DNA of 64,000 nucleotides from Alphaproteobacteria bacterium (GCA_027485915.1 JAIXQA010000075.1:120431-184430), one strand, 5' to 3'; shown: positions 48,074 through 57,926, numbered from the stretch's first letter. Made by a program: numbers and translations. Notes: generated by a model from the letters alone, not told the origin.

Positions 48074-48933
48074 TTGACTCCATTCGGATTAGGCACCCGA
48101 GCCGATAGCTGGCTTAGCATCACGCGGGCCGTGCCCGGACCATCGACGATGGCTTCCAGCACTTTGTTGGATTGTGGATTTAGTACTTTCACATTGGCAC
48201 CAATGGCGGCATCGCCCAGCGCTCTGCCGCGCACCGAAAGTTTGAGGCCGTCGGCTTCATAGATCAGGGTCACCGGCTCATTGCGGCGGACCGATGGTGT
48301 CTCCATCACATCCAGTGCGCGCAAAGGCATATTAGCCAGCAGCACGCGCTTCGCGGTTTTGCCAATCAAGGCTTCCGGATCAGCCAAGGCATCACGTGGT
48401 GCATTGGCGGGCGTGTCAATCCAGACCACATCTTCGGTTTGAATAGTCTCGCCGCGTTGAATCGTCCGGCCAAGTACGGCAACAGCTTCGGGGCGGGCAG
48501 GGGTCATCGTCGTGCCTGCCCGCTGACGGATTTCAGAAACGTTGGGCGTTGCAGCTGTCGGTTGAATGGGGATCAAAGGATCTATGCGGCCTGGGCCATT
48601 GACGACAATTTGGCGTACCCCTTCGCGGTTTGGCCAGTTGAGCCCCGCCGCACGGGCACGCGCTTGTAAAGGACCTGCACCAAACACAACCATCTGGCCG
48701 GGGCCCGGCGAGCGTGCCAGTGGTTGATTGGCATATGCGCCCGCATTGTCGAATACATCGCCAAACGTAATCTGCGCTTTGTCGGATCGCGGATTGGCTT
48801 TTAGCGCCAAGACGGGGCCTGCTTGTGCTGTTTGGGCAAAGCCTGGACTGACCTGTACCACCGGGGCAGCTATCAGGCCCAAGGCAAAGCAGGATGTCCA
48901 ACTTAGGCGCAAGAGGGGGCGAAGGGCTTTCAT
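48070..48933 (-). CDS. flgA: Flagellar basal body P-ring formation chaperone FlgA
   Basis: LGRTIQRGETIQTEDVVWIDTPAN; LLANMPLRALDVMETPSVRRNEPVTLIYEADGLKLSVRGRALGDAAIGANVKVLNPQSNKVLEAIV. Confidence 0.92.
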   Translation of the reverse strand: MKALRPLLRLSWTSCFALGLIAAPVVQVSPGFAQTAQAGPVLALKANPRSDKAQITFGDVFDNAGAYANQPLARSPGPGQMVVFGAGPLQARARAAGLNWPNREGVRQIVVNGPGRIDPLIPIQPTAATPNVSEIRQRAGTTMTPARPEAVAVLGRTIQRGETIQTEDVVWIDTPANAPRDALADPEALIGKTAKRVLLANMPLRALDVMETPSVRRNEPVTLIYEADGLKLSVRGRALGDAAIGANVKVLNPQSNKVLEAIVDGPGTARVMLSQLSARVPNPNGVN

Positions 48934-48940
48934 CTAAGCC

Positions 48941-49729
48941 TTACCGGAGGACTTGAGATGTGGCTTGCATCATCTCGTCGGTGGCATTGATCACTTTGGA
49001 ATTCATCTCATAAGCCCGCTGGGCGATAATGAGGGCGGAGATCTCAAATACCGGATTGACGTTGGAAGCTTCCACATAATTTTGGTTGATCGAGCCGAGG
49101 CCCGGTCCCGTTGGGTTGCCAATCGTGGCAGGGCCCGATGCGGCGGTTTCCACCAAGAGATTGTCGCCCAAGGCTTCCAAGCCCGCTGGATTCACAAAGG
49201 CCGCGAGCGTAATCTGCCCTAAATCCTGTGGTGCGGTTTGGCCTGAAATGATGGCTTGTACTTGACCAGAAGGCGAAATGGAGAAGTCGAGCGCACCGTC
49301 GGGGATTTGGATTTCAGGCTGAACGATATAGCCTTCGCCCGTCACGATTTGCCCAGTTGCGGAGGAGGAAAAATTGCCTGCCCGCGTGTATGCCGTCCGA
49401 CCATCAGGCAACAGGACTTGGAAATAGCCGCGCCCATTGATGGCCATGTCATATTTATTGTCGGTGCGGGTCAGGCTGCCTTGCTCGGCAATGCGATAGA
49501 CTGAACCTGTTTTCACCCCATAACCAACTTGAACGCCTGTTGGGTCAATTGTACCGGAATCCGACGTCGTCGCACCAGGCCGTTCGAGGTTCTGATAGAT
49601 TAGATCCTGAAACTCTGCACGTTGGCGCTTAAATCCCGTGGTATTCATATTGGCGATGTTGTTCGAAATGACTTCCACATTAAGCTGTTGGGCCAACATG
49701 CCAGTAGCTGCGATATTCATAGAGCGCAT
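48941..49729 (-). CDS. flgG: Flagellar distal rod protein FlgG
   Basis: MRSMNIAATGMLAQQLNVEVISNNIANMNTTGFKRQRAEFQDLIYQ; YVEASNVNPVFEISALIIAQRAYEMNSKVI. Confidence 0.97.
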   Translation of the reverse strand: MRSMNIAATGMLAQQLNVEVISNNIANMNTTGFKRQRAEFQDLIYQNLERPGATTSDSGTIDPTGVQVGYGVKTGSVYRIAEQGSLTRTDNKYDMAINGRGYFQVLLPDGRTAYTRAGNFSSSATGQIVTGEGYIVQPEIQIPDGALDFSISPSGQVQAIISGQTAPQDLGQITLAAFVNPAGLEALGDNLLVETAASGPATIGNPTGPGLGSINQNYVEASNVNPVFEISALIIAQRAYEMNSKVINATDEMMQATSQVLR

Positions 49730-49750
49730 GTGCTTGGTCCTTTAGTCAGA

Positions 49751-50488
49751 TTAGGATTGAACTCGGGCGAGACGTTCGATCGCTCGGCCACGCAAGTCTT
49801 CGGTTTGTTTCTGCAGGCGGGTTGCGCTTTCAAAGGCACGACTGATTTCCATAATGCGGGTAAGCTCTGTCACGGCAACGACGTTAGAGCCCTCAATCAT
49901 GCCTTGGACAATTTGCGGGTCGGCAGCGACTTGGGCTGCTTCGCCCGTCGGCCGCCATAAATTGTCGCCGACTTTGTCGAGTGCGCCGGGACGGTCAAAT
50001 CGCGCAATGCCAAGTTGCGCCACGGTCACACCATTTTGCGAGATGGAGCCGTTTTTGGCGACCAAGGGTTCGCCTTGGGTTAGATCCAGCGTGATTGGCT
50101 GACCGGCAGTGTCGAGCACGGGGCGACCATCGCCTGTCACAATCCGACCTTGCGTGTCCATTTGGAAACGACCGTCGCGGGTATAGGCATTGCCTTGCGG
50201 CGTCTGTACCGTGAAATAGCCTTCACCAGCTAAAGCGAAGTCAAGCGGGTTATCGGTGCGTTGCAAGGCACCAGGCCGGAAGTCGCGCGCAATTGTATAG
50301 TCGCGGACAAACTCAACGGTCTTGGGTCGTTCAGCGATGGAAGCTGGCCTGCGGATCACCGGCTCAAACAGCACCGATTCTGACTTAAAGCCCGCAGTTG
50401 ACACGTTGGCCATATTGTTTGCTGCGACATCCATTTGGCGTCGCAGGGCATTTTGAGCCGAAAGAGTAATGAGAAGTGTATTGTCCAT
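49751..50488 (-). CDS. flgF: Flagellar proximal rod protein FlgF
   Basis: LSAQNALRRQMDVAANNMANVSTAGFKSE; NPLDFALAGEGYFTVQTPQGNAYTRDG; EGSNVVAVTELTRIMEISRAFE. Confidence 0.95.
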   Translation of the reverse strand: MDNTLLITLSAQNALRRQMDVAANNMANVSTAGFKSESVLFEPVIRRPASIAERPKTVEFVRDYTIARDFRPGALQRTDNPLDFALAGEGYFTVQTPQGNAYTRDGRFQMDTQGRIVTGDGRPVLDTAGQPITLDLTQGEPLVAKNGSISQNGVTVAQLGIARFDRPGALDKVGDNLWRPTGEAAQVAADPQIVQGMIEGSNVVAVTELTRIMEISRAFESATRLQKQTEDLRGRAIERLARVQS

Positions 50489-50560
50489 CTCTATGTCTAC
50501 CTTCTAGGTGAGCTCACGATGCGCTTTGGCACCAAATTCTCTGAGCCAGGCCCATCATCT

Positions 50561-50576
50561 TGCAAGAGACGGGCCA
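50561..50576 (-). promoter_or_regulatory. Sigma54 (-24/-12) promoter upstream of flgF
   Basis: Minus-strand TGGCCCGTCTCTTGCA. GG-N10-GC spacing and TTGCA match the TGGCACG-N4-TTGCA consensus except A to C. Confidence 0.7.
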
Positions 50577-50809
50577 AGAATTAATCATTAAAATTCAATA
50601 TTCTAAAATAGTTGGTTGAGGGCTCCGGCAGATGATGCCGTGAAAAAAGCGCCAAACTAGGCGTTTTCGGTCCCGCTCTCGGCAGTTTTTGCCGCATGGT
50701 TAAGATTTGGTGACATTTCATTAACCACGATTGGCTTAACTCCCATGGTGCAAGAGTGCCTTTGTGCGTCCGCTGAGTCGGGGCCCGTTCAAGCCTGTGA
50801 GAGAATCTG

Positions 50810-51457
50810 ATGGCCGGAAAAAAAGAGAAAAAGGGTGAAGCTCCTCCTGAGGGTGCTGATGGCGCCGAAGGCGAAGAAGGCGCTGGCGGCAAGAAGAAGC
50901 TTGCTGGCAAGCAGCTGATTTTATTCATCGTTCTGCCCGCTATCTTGCTTTTGGGCGGCGGCGGAGCTGCAGCCTATTTCCTCGTTTTCGCGAAGAAACC
51001 CGCCGCGGTTGCCGATGCCCATGGCGAAAAGGGTAAGGAAGGCGAGAAAAAGAAGAAGGACGAAAAGAAAAAGAAGGAAGATGGCAAGCACGACAAGGGC
51101 GGCGACAAGAAAGATGCCGCGGGCGGTGTTAAGCTGGCCGAAGGTCCGAATGGCGAGGGCTTCATGACCTTACCAGATTTGATCGTCAATATTGCCACCG
51201 CGGACTCTCGGCCGGCATATTTGAAGCTGCGTCTAACGCTGCAGGCCAAGGATTTGGAAACCGCTGAGGCGATTGAGCCGCTTCTGCCCCGGATACTCGA
51301 TCAATATACTGGCTTCCTGCGCGAATTGCGGATGGAAGATATCGCAGGGTCAGCCGGCTATTCGCGGCTGCAGCTTGAGCTTCTTAAGCGCGTGAATCTG
51401 GCGGTTGCGCCCGCCCAAGTCGATGCCGTGCTCATCGAAGAAATGTTGGTCCAATAA
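50810..51457 (+). CDS. fliL: Flagellar basal body-associated protein FliL
   Basis: Single TM (LILFIVLPAILLLGGGGAAAYFLVF), then FMTLPDLIVNIATADSRPAYLKLRLTLQ...LPRILDQYTGFLRELRMEDIAGSAGYSRLQLELLKRVNLAVAPAQVDAVLIEEMLVQ. Confidence 0.95.
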   Translation: MAGKKEKKGEAPPEGADGAEGEEGAGGKKKLAGKQLILFIVLPAILLLGGGGAAAYFLVFAKKPAAVADAHGEKGKEGEKKKKDEKKKKEDGKHDKGGDKKDAAGGVKLAEGPNGEGFMTLPDLIVNIATADSRPAYLKLRLTLQAKDLETAEAIEPLLPRILDQYTGFLRELRMEDIAGSAGYSRLQLELLKRVNLAVAPAQVDAVLIEEMLVQ

Positions 51458-52596
51458 TGGCGGATGATCTCGATCAAGATGCAATGGCGGCTGCTTGGGA
51501 AGCAGAAGCCATGGGTGAAGGTGGCGGTGGCGGCGGCGATGACGCCTTTGCTGCTGAATGGGAGGCCATGGTTGGTGGTGAGACCGGAAAGACCATCTCT
51601 GCCTCAGCCATTGGTGCCGAACGGGTTCTAAACCAAGACGAGATCGACTCGCTATTGGGCTTTGACCTTGGCGATGATGACAGCGATGAAAAGAACGGCA
51701 TCCGCGGCATCATCAATTCTGCGCTCGTTTCCTACGAGCGTCTGCCAATGTTGGAAATCGTCTTCGACCGTTTGGTGCGCTTAATGACCACCAGCTTGCG
51801 GAATTTCACCTCCGACAACGTTGAAGTCTCGCTGGACCACATTTCGTCGATCCGTTTTGGCGACTATCTCAACTCTATCCCGCTGCCCGCTATTTTAGCC
51901 GTTTTCCGCGCCGAGCAATTGGACAATTACGGTTTGATGACTGTTGATTCAAATCTGATTTACTCAATTGTGGACGTTCTCCTTGGTGGTCGCCGCGGCA
52001 CAACAGCGATGCGCATCGAAGGCCGTCCTTACACGACGATTGAGCGCATGCTGGTTACGCGGATGATCGAGGTGATTTTGCAAGACATGCAGGCTGCCTT
52101 TGAGCCGTTGAAGCAGGTGGATTTCTCGCTGGACCGGATTGAGACCAACCCGCGCTTTGCCGCCATCGCGCGGCCTGCCAACGCTGCCATCATGATCAAG
52201 ATGCGGATCGATATGGAAGACCGGGGCGGGCGGGTGGAGCTTCTTCTTCCTTACGCAACGCTTGAGCCGATCCGTAAAATGCTCATCCAACAATTCATGG
52301 GTGAGAAATTCGGGCGGGATAATATTTGGGAAGGCCACTTGGCTACCGAACTTTGGTCGACGGATATGCAGGTTGAGGCAGTCCTCGATGAGTTGCCGGT
52401 ACCATTGGGCCGCTTGTTGAACTTGAAGGTCGGTGAAACCGTGTTCTTGAACCAGCCCCCAGATGGCAGCGTGGAATTACGCTGTGGCCAAATCGCCTTA
52501 ACCAAAGGGCGCATGGGCAAAATGGGCCGTGCGATTGCCTTGTCTTTGGATGGGCCGCTCTCAAACTCGGCAAGACGGGAACTGATGAACCAATGA
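51457..52596 (+). CDS. fliM: Flagellar motor switch protein FliM
   Basis: VLNQDEIDSLLGF; YERLPMLEIVFDRLVRLMTTSLRNFTSDNVEVSL; NLKVGETVFLNQPPDGSVELRCG. Confidence 0.97.
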   Translation: MADDLDQDAMAAAWEAEAMGEGGGGGGDDAFAAEWEAMVGGETGKTISASAIGAERVLNQDEIDSLLGFDLGDDDSDEKNGIRGIINSALVSYERLPMLEIVFDRLVRLMTTSLRNFTSDNVEVSLDHISSIRFGDYLNSIPLPAILAVFRAEQLDNYGLMTVDSNLIYSIVDVLLGGRRGTTAMRIEGRPYTTIERMLVTRMIEVILQDMQAAFEPLKQVDFSLDRIETNPRFAAIARPANAAIMIKMRIDMEDRGGRVELLLPYATLEPIRKMLIQQFMGEKFGRDNIWEGHLATELWSTDMQVEAVLDELPVPLGRLLNLKVGETVFLNQPPDGSVELRCGQIALTKGRMGKMGRAIALSLDGPLSNSARRELMNQ

Positions 52597-53027
52597 CCGA
52601 CCTCTACATCCCGATTGCGCAGATCATTTTGGCTGTGGCTATGTTGGCGGTTGCCATTTTGTGCATCCGTCTCGACCGCAAGATTACCGCCCTTCGCGAA
52701 GGCAAAGACGGCGTGGCGGCGGCTGCTGCGGAACTTGCTTTGGCTGTTGGCCGGGCAGAAGCGTCGGTTTCAGCTTTGAAGTCGGTATCAGAGGCAGCTG
52801 GCGAAGACCTCCAACGCAGTATCGAAGAGGCACGTGCTGCGGCAGAGGCTTTGAAATTCCTAGTGACCACCGCCCGCGCGGTAGAGGTAAAGCCAGCCCC
52901 GGCACCAGAACCAGCGCCCGTCCGTCAAAAGCGCGACCTGCGTTGGGATGAAGAAGAAGTAGAAGAAGATTTCCGGTTGGCGCGGCGCGGCCGTCCGCTG
53001 ACCGAGACATGGGGTGGTTTGAGATGA
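52593..53027 (+). CDS. DUF6468-like single-pass membrane protein in fliLM operon
   Basis: N-terminal TM IAQIILAVAMLAVAILCIRL plus a helical region. ATGA overlaps with fliM and with the next gene. Confidence 0.65.
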   Translation: MTDLYIPIAQIILAVAMLAVAILCIRLDRKITALREGKDGVAAAAAELALAVGRAEASVSALKSVSEAAGEDLQRSIEEARAAAEALKFLVTTARAVEVKPAPAPEPAPVRQKRDLRWDEEEVEEDFRLARRGRPLTETWGGLR

Positions 53028-54010
53028 AGTTTAAGCTTCGGCCTTTGACGGCTTTGGCTTTAGGTTTGGGTGTGGTCGGCTTGGCGCAAGTCGGCCGCGT
53101 TGCGTTTGACGCTACCAACGCCATGGCTGCAGGCGAGCCTGCAAAGAAGGAGGCTGCAGCGCCAGCTGCGCCTGCCGAAGGTACGGCCGCCGCTGGTGCG
53201 CCTAAGGCTGGCCCGCCTATGTGTCTGCCTGTCGATTTGGCTAAGGAAGCCGGCATTAGTGCGGCTGAATTCCGCTTGCTGCAAACCTTGCAAGAGCGTC
53301 GCCAGACGCTGGACACGCGCGAGCGCGATATCGTGACTCGTGAAAATCTGCTGGCAACAACTGACGCGAAAATCCAAGAGCGAATGAATGCGTTGAAGGC
53401 CGTTGAAGGCAATCTTCAAAAACTATTGGGCCAAGTCGATGATTTGGAATCTCAGCGCATCACGTCGCTTGTCCGCGTCTACGAGAAGATGAAACCCAAA
53501 GATGCTGCGGCTGTTTGGGAAGGTTTAGACACCGAAGTCTTGTTGAAAATCGCTCAGAAAATGAAAGAGCAGCCACTCTCGCTCATTCTGGCAAAAATGT
53601 CGCCAGAGCGCGCCCGAGAGGTCACGCGGCGTTTGGCAGAAATTGATGCACCAGCTCTGCCTGTGATGGCCGGCAATCCACCAGCCGCGCCCCTTAATGC
53701 AGCTACCCCCGCCGCCCCTGCCGCTACGCCCCCTGCGGCGAAGGCACCCGCGGCCAAGGCCCCCCCTGCGAAGGCACCTGGCCAGCAAGCGGCCTTGAAT
53801 AATCAAGCTAAAGGTGGTCCTACCCCTAAGGGTTCCGCGGCAGCAAATGCAGCCTTGGACGCAAAAGGAGCTGGCCCAGCTGGTGCTGGTCCAACCACAC
53901 CGCGCGCGCCAACCCCTAAAGCCCCCAATAATCCATCAACCCCACAGCCTGCTGCAAAGGCAGCAAGTGGACAGGCCCCAGCAGATCCAGCACAACGACC
54001 AAAGGCCTAA
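53024..54010 (+). CDS. MotE-like protein (MgtE-N-type helical domain) with Pro/Ala-rich C-terminal tail
   Basis: Signal/TM at N-terminus; coiled coil; RVYEKMKPKDAAAVWEGLDTEVLLKIAQKMKEQPLSLILAKMSPERAREVTRRLAE. Start ATG 53024. Confidence 0.82.
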   Translation: MKFKLRPLTALALGLGVVGLAQVGRVAFDATNAMAAGEPAKKEAAAPAAPAEGTAAAGAPKAGPPMCLPVDLAKEAGISAAEFRLLQTLQERRQTLDTRERDIVTRENLLATTDAKIQERMNALKAVEGNLQKLLGQVDDLESQRITSLVRVYEKMKPKDAAAVWEGLDTEVLLKIAQKMKEQPLSLILAKMSPERAREVTRRLAEIDAPALPVMAGNPPAAPLNAATPAAPAATPPAAKAPAAKAPPAKAPGQQAALNNQAKGGPTPKGSAAANAALDAKGAGPAGAGPTTPRAPTPKAPNNPSTPQPAAKAASGQAPADPAQRPKA

Positions 54011-54149
54011 TTTAGGGCCTTTTTGCCTCTGCCACGCACCACAGGCTGGTAAGGGGAACTTAACCGGATTCAGGCATAAGCGGATTTCTCCAAAAACTGG
54101 GCCAGACGTGGCTTAGCGGTGGGAATAAGAGATCTGACTTAGAGACCAG

Positions 54150-57100
54150 ATGGCCAAATTGCGTCGGTTACTTGCTTATGTTGTCTGCGTGGCGCTCGCG
54201 TCACCGCCGATAGCCTATGGCCAAAATGCCGCGCCTGCTGGTGGAAATGCCCCGGTAGCCCTGCAAGGCCTCAAAGGGGTAAAGCTCTCTGCGAGCCAAG
54301 ATGCCACCTATGCACGTCTGTTAATCGCTTGGCCCGCGGGCACTAATCTTTCTGCCACAGTCGTGGCTACGCCCAACAATGGCCTAGCCATGATCCGTTT
54401 GCCACGGGCGATTGAAGCAGATCCAACCGCCTATGCCTCCGGGGCTCCAGAGTTTGTAGCCTCTGCCGCTTTGAGCAATGACAAGCGTACCATACGCGTG
54501 GCGCTTCTTCAGCCCACACGTGTCGTCACCAGCCGCGTTGGCAATGTGCAGGCCTTTGACTTTGTTTTGGCCAACGCCGAAGCGCCGCCGCCCTATGATG
54601 GGGAGCCCAAGGCACTAGCCTCTGCCGACTCGCAAGCTAAGGCAGGCGAGGGTGGGGCGAGCGACGGGTCTGGTCCGCCGAAGAAGATGATCAATGGTGC
54701 CGCGCCAATTGGTGCACCAAAGATACAAGTAGATGTATTTGAAGCGAAAGAATTCACCCGCCTGCGCCTGTCGCGGATCGGGAACCAGTTTCCTTTGCCC
54801 GCTCATGGCTATGCCCGCCGGGGAGATCGACTTGCGATTGCACTGCCTGGCAAGTTTGCTTTTGACACAGCCGCCATTCGCAACCGCCCCCCTGCACGGA
54901 TTGAAGATGCCGCGCGCTATAATTCCGATACAGATTCGTCATTCTTGCTTGACGTGGCGCCGGGCAGTGTCGTGCGACATAGCCGCGATGGTAATGCAAT
55001 TCTGATCGATATTCTGCCGGAGGGGGCAAACCCAGACACGATCGAGGCCTTGCAGCAAGAGGCTGGTGACAAGATCGGTTCACCGGAGCCAAAATCTGTG
55101 GCGGGGAAGGCGGCTTCGAAACAAGCACCCAAGGCAGGTGCGCCAGATGCAGGCGCGCCCTTAGATGATGGCGCGCAAGCTGAAGCCAGTGAAATGGATG
55201 CGGAAGCACTGTTAACGCAGCGACCAGATCCTGCTCCAACGGGCCGCGTCCGTATGAGCAGCGGCATGGTCGGGAAAGAATTGCAGCTCGAATTTGCCTT
55301 TGAAGCGCCAGCGCCCGCAGTCATTTATCGCCGAGGCGATTCCATTTACGCGCTGTTTGCGACTTCCGCTGAAATGGATATTGGCCGGGTCCCAAGCGGC
55401 AAATATGTGACCCGGATGGAGCGAGTCCGTGGCGAGGGCGTATCCGGCGTGCGCATTGTTGCGCCGCCAGAAGTGCAGGTTATCCCGACATCAATTGGGC
55501 CTAAATGGAAACTCGTCTTGTCGCCGCAAAGGCAAACGGCCTCGCGTTCCATCGGCCTCGTTCGCGAGCAGGCCTTGGATGGAACCTCGCGGGTGAAGGC
55601 GTTGGTGCCAGATGGTGCAGCCACTGGCGTGCTGACTGACCCCGAAGTGGGCGACACCATATTGGTGGGGCTCGCTCTTGGACCCGTCAGCAACTTGGCG
55701 GCACAGCGGTCGTACTTGGAAGCTGTCTTACCTGAAACTTATCATGGTCTTGTGGTTGCACCTCGGACCGATGACTTTGAATTACGCCGCGATGTTGATG
55801 GCTTTGTATTGGTTCGGCCCGAAGGTATGGCGTTGTCGGGCCTTACGGGATCGGACGAAATGGAAGCTGGCGCGGCAGTTGCCCCTGGCTTTATTGACTT
55901 CAAGTCATGGCAGTTGGGGCCAAAGGCCGATTTTACCAATAACCTCAATAAATTACGGCGCAAAGCTGCGATTGAACTGGGCGATACCAATAATAAGATT
56001 ACCGCTCGTGTTGATTTGGCGCGCTTCCTTGTGGCTTGGGACTTGGGTGCTGAAGCGTCGGGTGTCATCCGTCAATTGCGGTCAGACGTGCCCGCCCTGG
56101 AGCGCTCGCCAGAGCTTTTGGCCCTTGAGGGCATTGCAACTCTTATGGGTGGACATGGCAAAGCGGCTTTAGATTTGTTGAGCGAGCCCGAAATCGCAGA
56201 AGATCCAGCCGCACAATTATGGGCGGGGCTGGCTGCCCAAATGAGTGGTAATCCCAGTGAAGCCCGTGTCCGCTTTGAGCGCGGCAAAACCGCGTTGCAG
56301 AATTTTGAGCCTGAGTATCGCGCGCGCTTCAATATTGCGAATGGCAATGCGGCTTTGGAGATGGGCGATGGTGCCTTGGCATCAATGGCGGCCACCAGCG
56401 CACAACGTGAAGCCCAGAACAGCCTAACCCAATTGCAGGCCGCCCTTTTGGCAGCTCGGGCCATGGGGGCAACTGGGCGCGTCAATGAAGCGCTGGTCGC
56501 CCTGACAAAATTGGCGAGTGCGCCAGACCGTGAAATTGCTGCGCGTGCTGCTTATGAAAAGGCCAATCTTGGTGAGTCGAGCGGCAAGATCCCCCCGATA
56601 GAATCGATCAAGGCTCTTGATGCGCTGCGTTATAGTTGGCGCGGGGATGATTTAGAGCTCGATATTCTGCGCCGCTTGGGTGGCCTCTATATTCAAGCAG
56701 GCGATATTCGCTCAGGCTTGACCACAATGGCGAGTGCATCGACCTTGCGGCCTGACTTGCCCGCAGCACGGCGTTTGCGTGATGATCTGTTCCAGCAATT
56801 CAAGTTCTTATTCTTGGAAGGTGGTGCGGATGGCATGGACCCAATCCAAGCCTTGGCACTCTTTTATGACTTCCGCAATTTGGCCCCGATTGGCCCGGAT
56901 GGAGACCGGATGGTGCGAGGCTTGGCTGAGCGGCTCGTTGCGCTCGACCTATTGCCCCAGGCAACCCAATTGCTGCAGCACCAAGTCGATAAGCGGTTAG
57001 AAGGCTTCTCGAAGTCTCAGGTCGCAACCGATCTGGCCGCCCTCTATCTGATGGACCGTCGTCCCGAAGATGCCTTACGCGCGATTTGGAACAGCCGCGT

Positions 57101-57926
57101 ATCTCTTTTGCCAGAACCGCTGAACGAGCAACGCCGCTTGATCGAAGCAGCAAGCCTAGCCGAACTCGGTCGCAAAGATCATGCGCTTGAGACGATTGAG
57201 TTTGACGATTCTCCCGATGCCGCCCGGGTGCGGACCGAAATCTATATGCGTGCGGGCGATTGGCCAAATGCGGCGGCGAATGCGCGGGCTTCGCTGCCTC
57301 CAGCCCGGGCTAATTTGACTCCGGAAGATGCCGGTGAAGTTTTGCGGGTAGCCGTGGCCCAAGCCATGGCACGCGAAGATGGCTTTAATCGTGGATTGGT
57401 TCGCACCCACGGCCCTGCCATGAGCAAAAGTGCTTATGCTGAAGCCTTTAAGGTCGTAACCGATACGGCCATTCCCTCAAGCGCTGCCTTGCAATCGGCT
57501 GTAAAAATCGCCACCGGTGGCTCGCCCTATGATGGGCTGATGCGTCGTTTGCGCGACCGATTGAACCAGATCGAAGCGCCGACCGATGCCCAAACTGCCC
57601 AAGCCGCCAACGCCAATGGCCCCACCGATGGCAACCCGAATGGCCGTTTAAGCGCGGCCCTGCTTTCAGTTCTTCCAAAAGCCCTGCAGCCTGACGCAGC
57701 ACCCAAGCAAGAAGCACCACTCTTGCCAGACGTTCGCCCAAGCTTGCCGCCACAACGATCGCCAGCCGTGGCCTCCGCACCACAGCGTGCCCCGGTGCGT
57801 CCGGCCAATGCGGCACCAAAGACGGCGCAAAATCAAACTAAAGCGAAAGCACCGGCCCGACCAGCTGCTCGCGCTGGAGTCGATGCGCCCCGCGATCCCC
57901 CGCCTGCACCTGTTGTCGGTCGCTAG
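54150..57926 (+). CDS. Large (1258 aa) secreted TPR-repeat protein in flagellar cluster
   Basis: Signal peptide MAKLRRLLAYVVCVALASPPIAYG; N-terminal beta-rich segments; C-terminal half of TPR-like helical pairs (e.g. LWAGLAAQMSGNPSEARVRFERGKTAL); Pro/Ala-rich tail. Confidence 0.8.
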   Translation: MAKLRRLLAYVVCVALASPPIAYGQNAAPAGGNAPVALQGLKGVKLSASQDATYARLLIAWPAGTNLSATVVATPNNGLAMIRLPRAIEADPTAYASGAPEFVASAALSNDKRTIRVALLQPTRVVTSRVGNVQAFDFVLANAEAPPPYDGEPKALASADSQAKAGEGGASDGSGPPKKMINGAAPIGAPKIQVDVFEAKEFTRLRLSRIGNQFPLPAHGYARRGDRLAIALPGKFAFDTAAIRNRPPARIEDAARYNSDTDSSFLLDVAPGSVVRHSRDGNAILIDILPEGANPDTIEALQQEAGDKIGSPEPKSVAGKAASKQAPKAGAPDAGAPLDDGAQAEASEMDAEALLTQRPDPAPTGRVRMSSGMVGKELQLEFAFEAPAPAVIYRRGDSIYALFATSAEMDIGRVPSGKYVTRMERVRGEGVSGVRIVAPPEVQVIPTSIGPKWKLVLSPQRQTASRSIGLVREQALDGTSRVKALVPDGAATGVLTDPEVGDTILVGLALGPVSNLAAQRSYLEAVLPETYHGLVVAPRTDDFELRRDVDGFVLVRPEGMALSGLTGSDEMEAGAAVAPGFIDFKSWQLGPKADFTNNLNKLRRKAAIELGDTNNKITARVDLARFLVAWDLGAEASGVIRQLRSDVPALERSPELLALEGIATLMGGHGKAALDLLSEPEIAEDPAAQLWAGLAAQMSGNPSEARVRFERGKTALQNFEPEYRARFNIANGNAALEMGDGALASMAATSAQREAQNSLTQLQAALLAARAMGATGRVNEALVALTKLASAPDREIAARAAYEKANLGESSGKIPPIESIKALDALRYSWRGDDLELDILRRLGGLYIQAGDIRSGLTTMASASTLRPDLPAARRLRDDLFQQFKFLFLEGGADGMDPIQALALFYDFRNLAPIGPDGDRMVRGLAERLVALDLLPQATQLLQHQVDKRLEGFSKSQVATDLAALYLMDRRPEDALRAIWNSRVSLLPEPLNEQRRLIEAASLAELGRKDHALETIEFDDSPDAARVRTEIYMRAGDWPNAAANARASLPPARANLTPEDAGEVLRVAVAQAMAREDGFNRGLVRTHGPAMSKSAYAEAFKVVTDTAIPSSAALQSAVKIATGGSPYDGLMRRLRDRLNQIEAPTDAQTAQAANANGPTDGNPNGRLSAALLSVLPKALQPDAAPKQEAPLLPDVRPSLPPQRSPAVASAPQRAPVRPANAAPKTAQNQTKAKAPARPAARAGVDAPRDPPPAPVVGR

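Noticed and set aside
50700-50739. Three TTAA half-sites upstream of fliL
   Set aside because: Spacing is not N7 (N11 or N17), so not called as a CtrA box although fliL is a plausible target
50959-51249. Minus-strand Ser/Phe-rich ORF (FFFFSSFFFFSPS) opposite fliL
   Set aside because: Antisense artefact of the Lys-rich FliL linker
54001-54023. Hairpin AAGGCC...GGCCTT plus TTT at the end of the MotE-like gene
   Set aside because: Only a 6-bp stem overlapping the stop codon; too weak to call as a terminator
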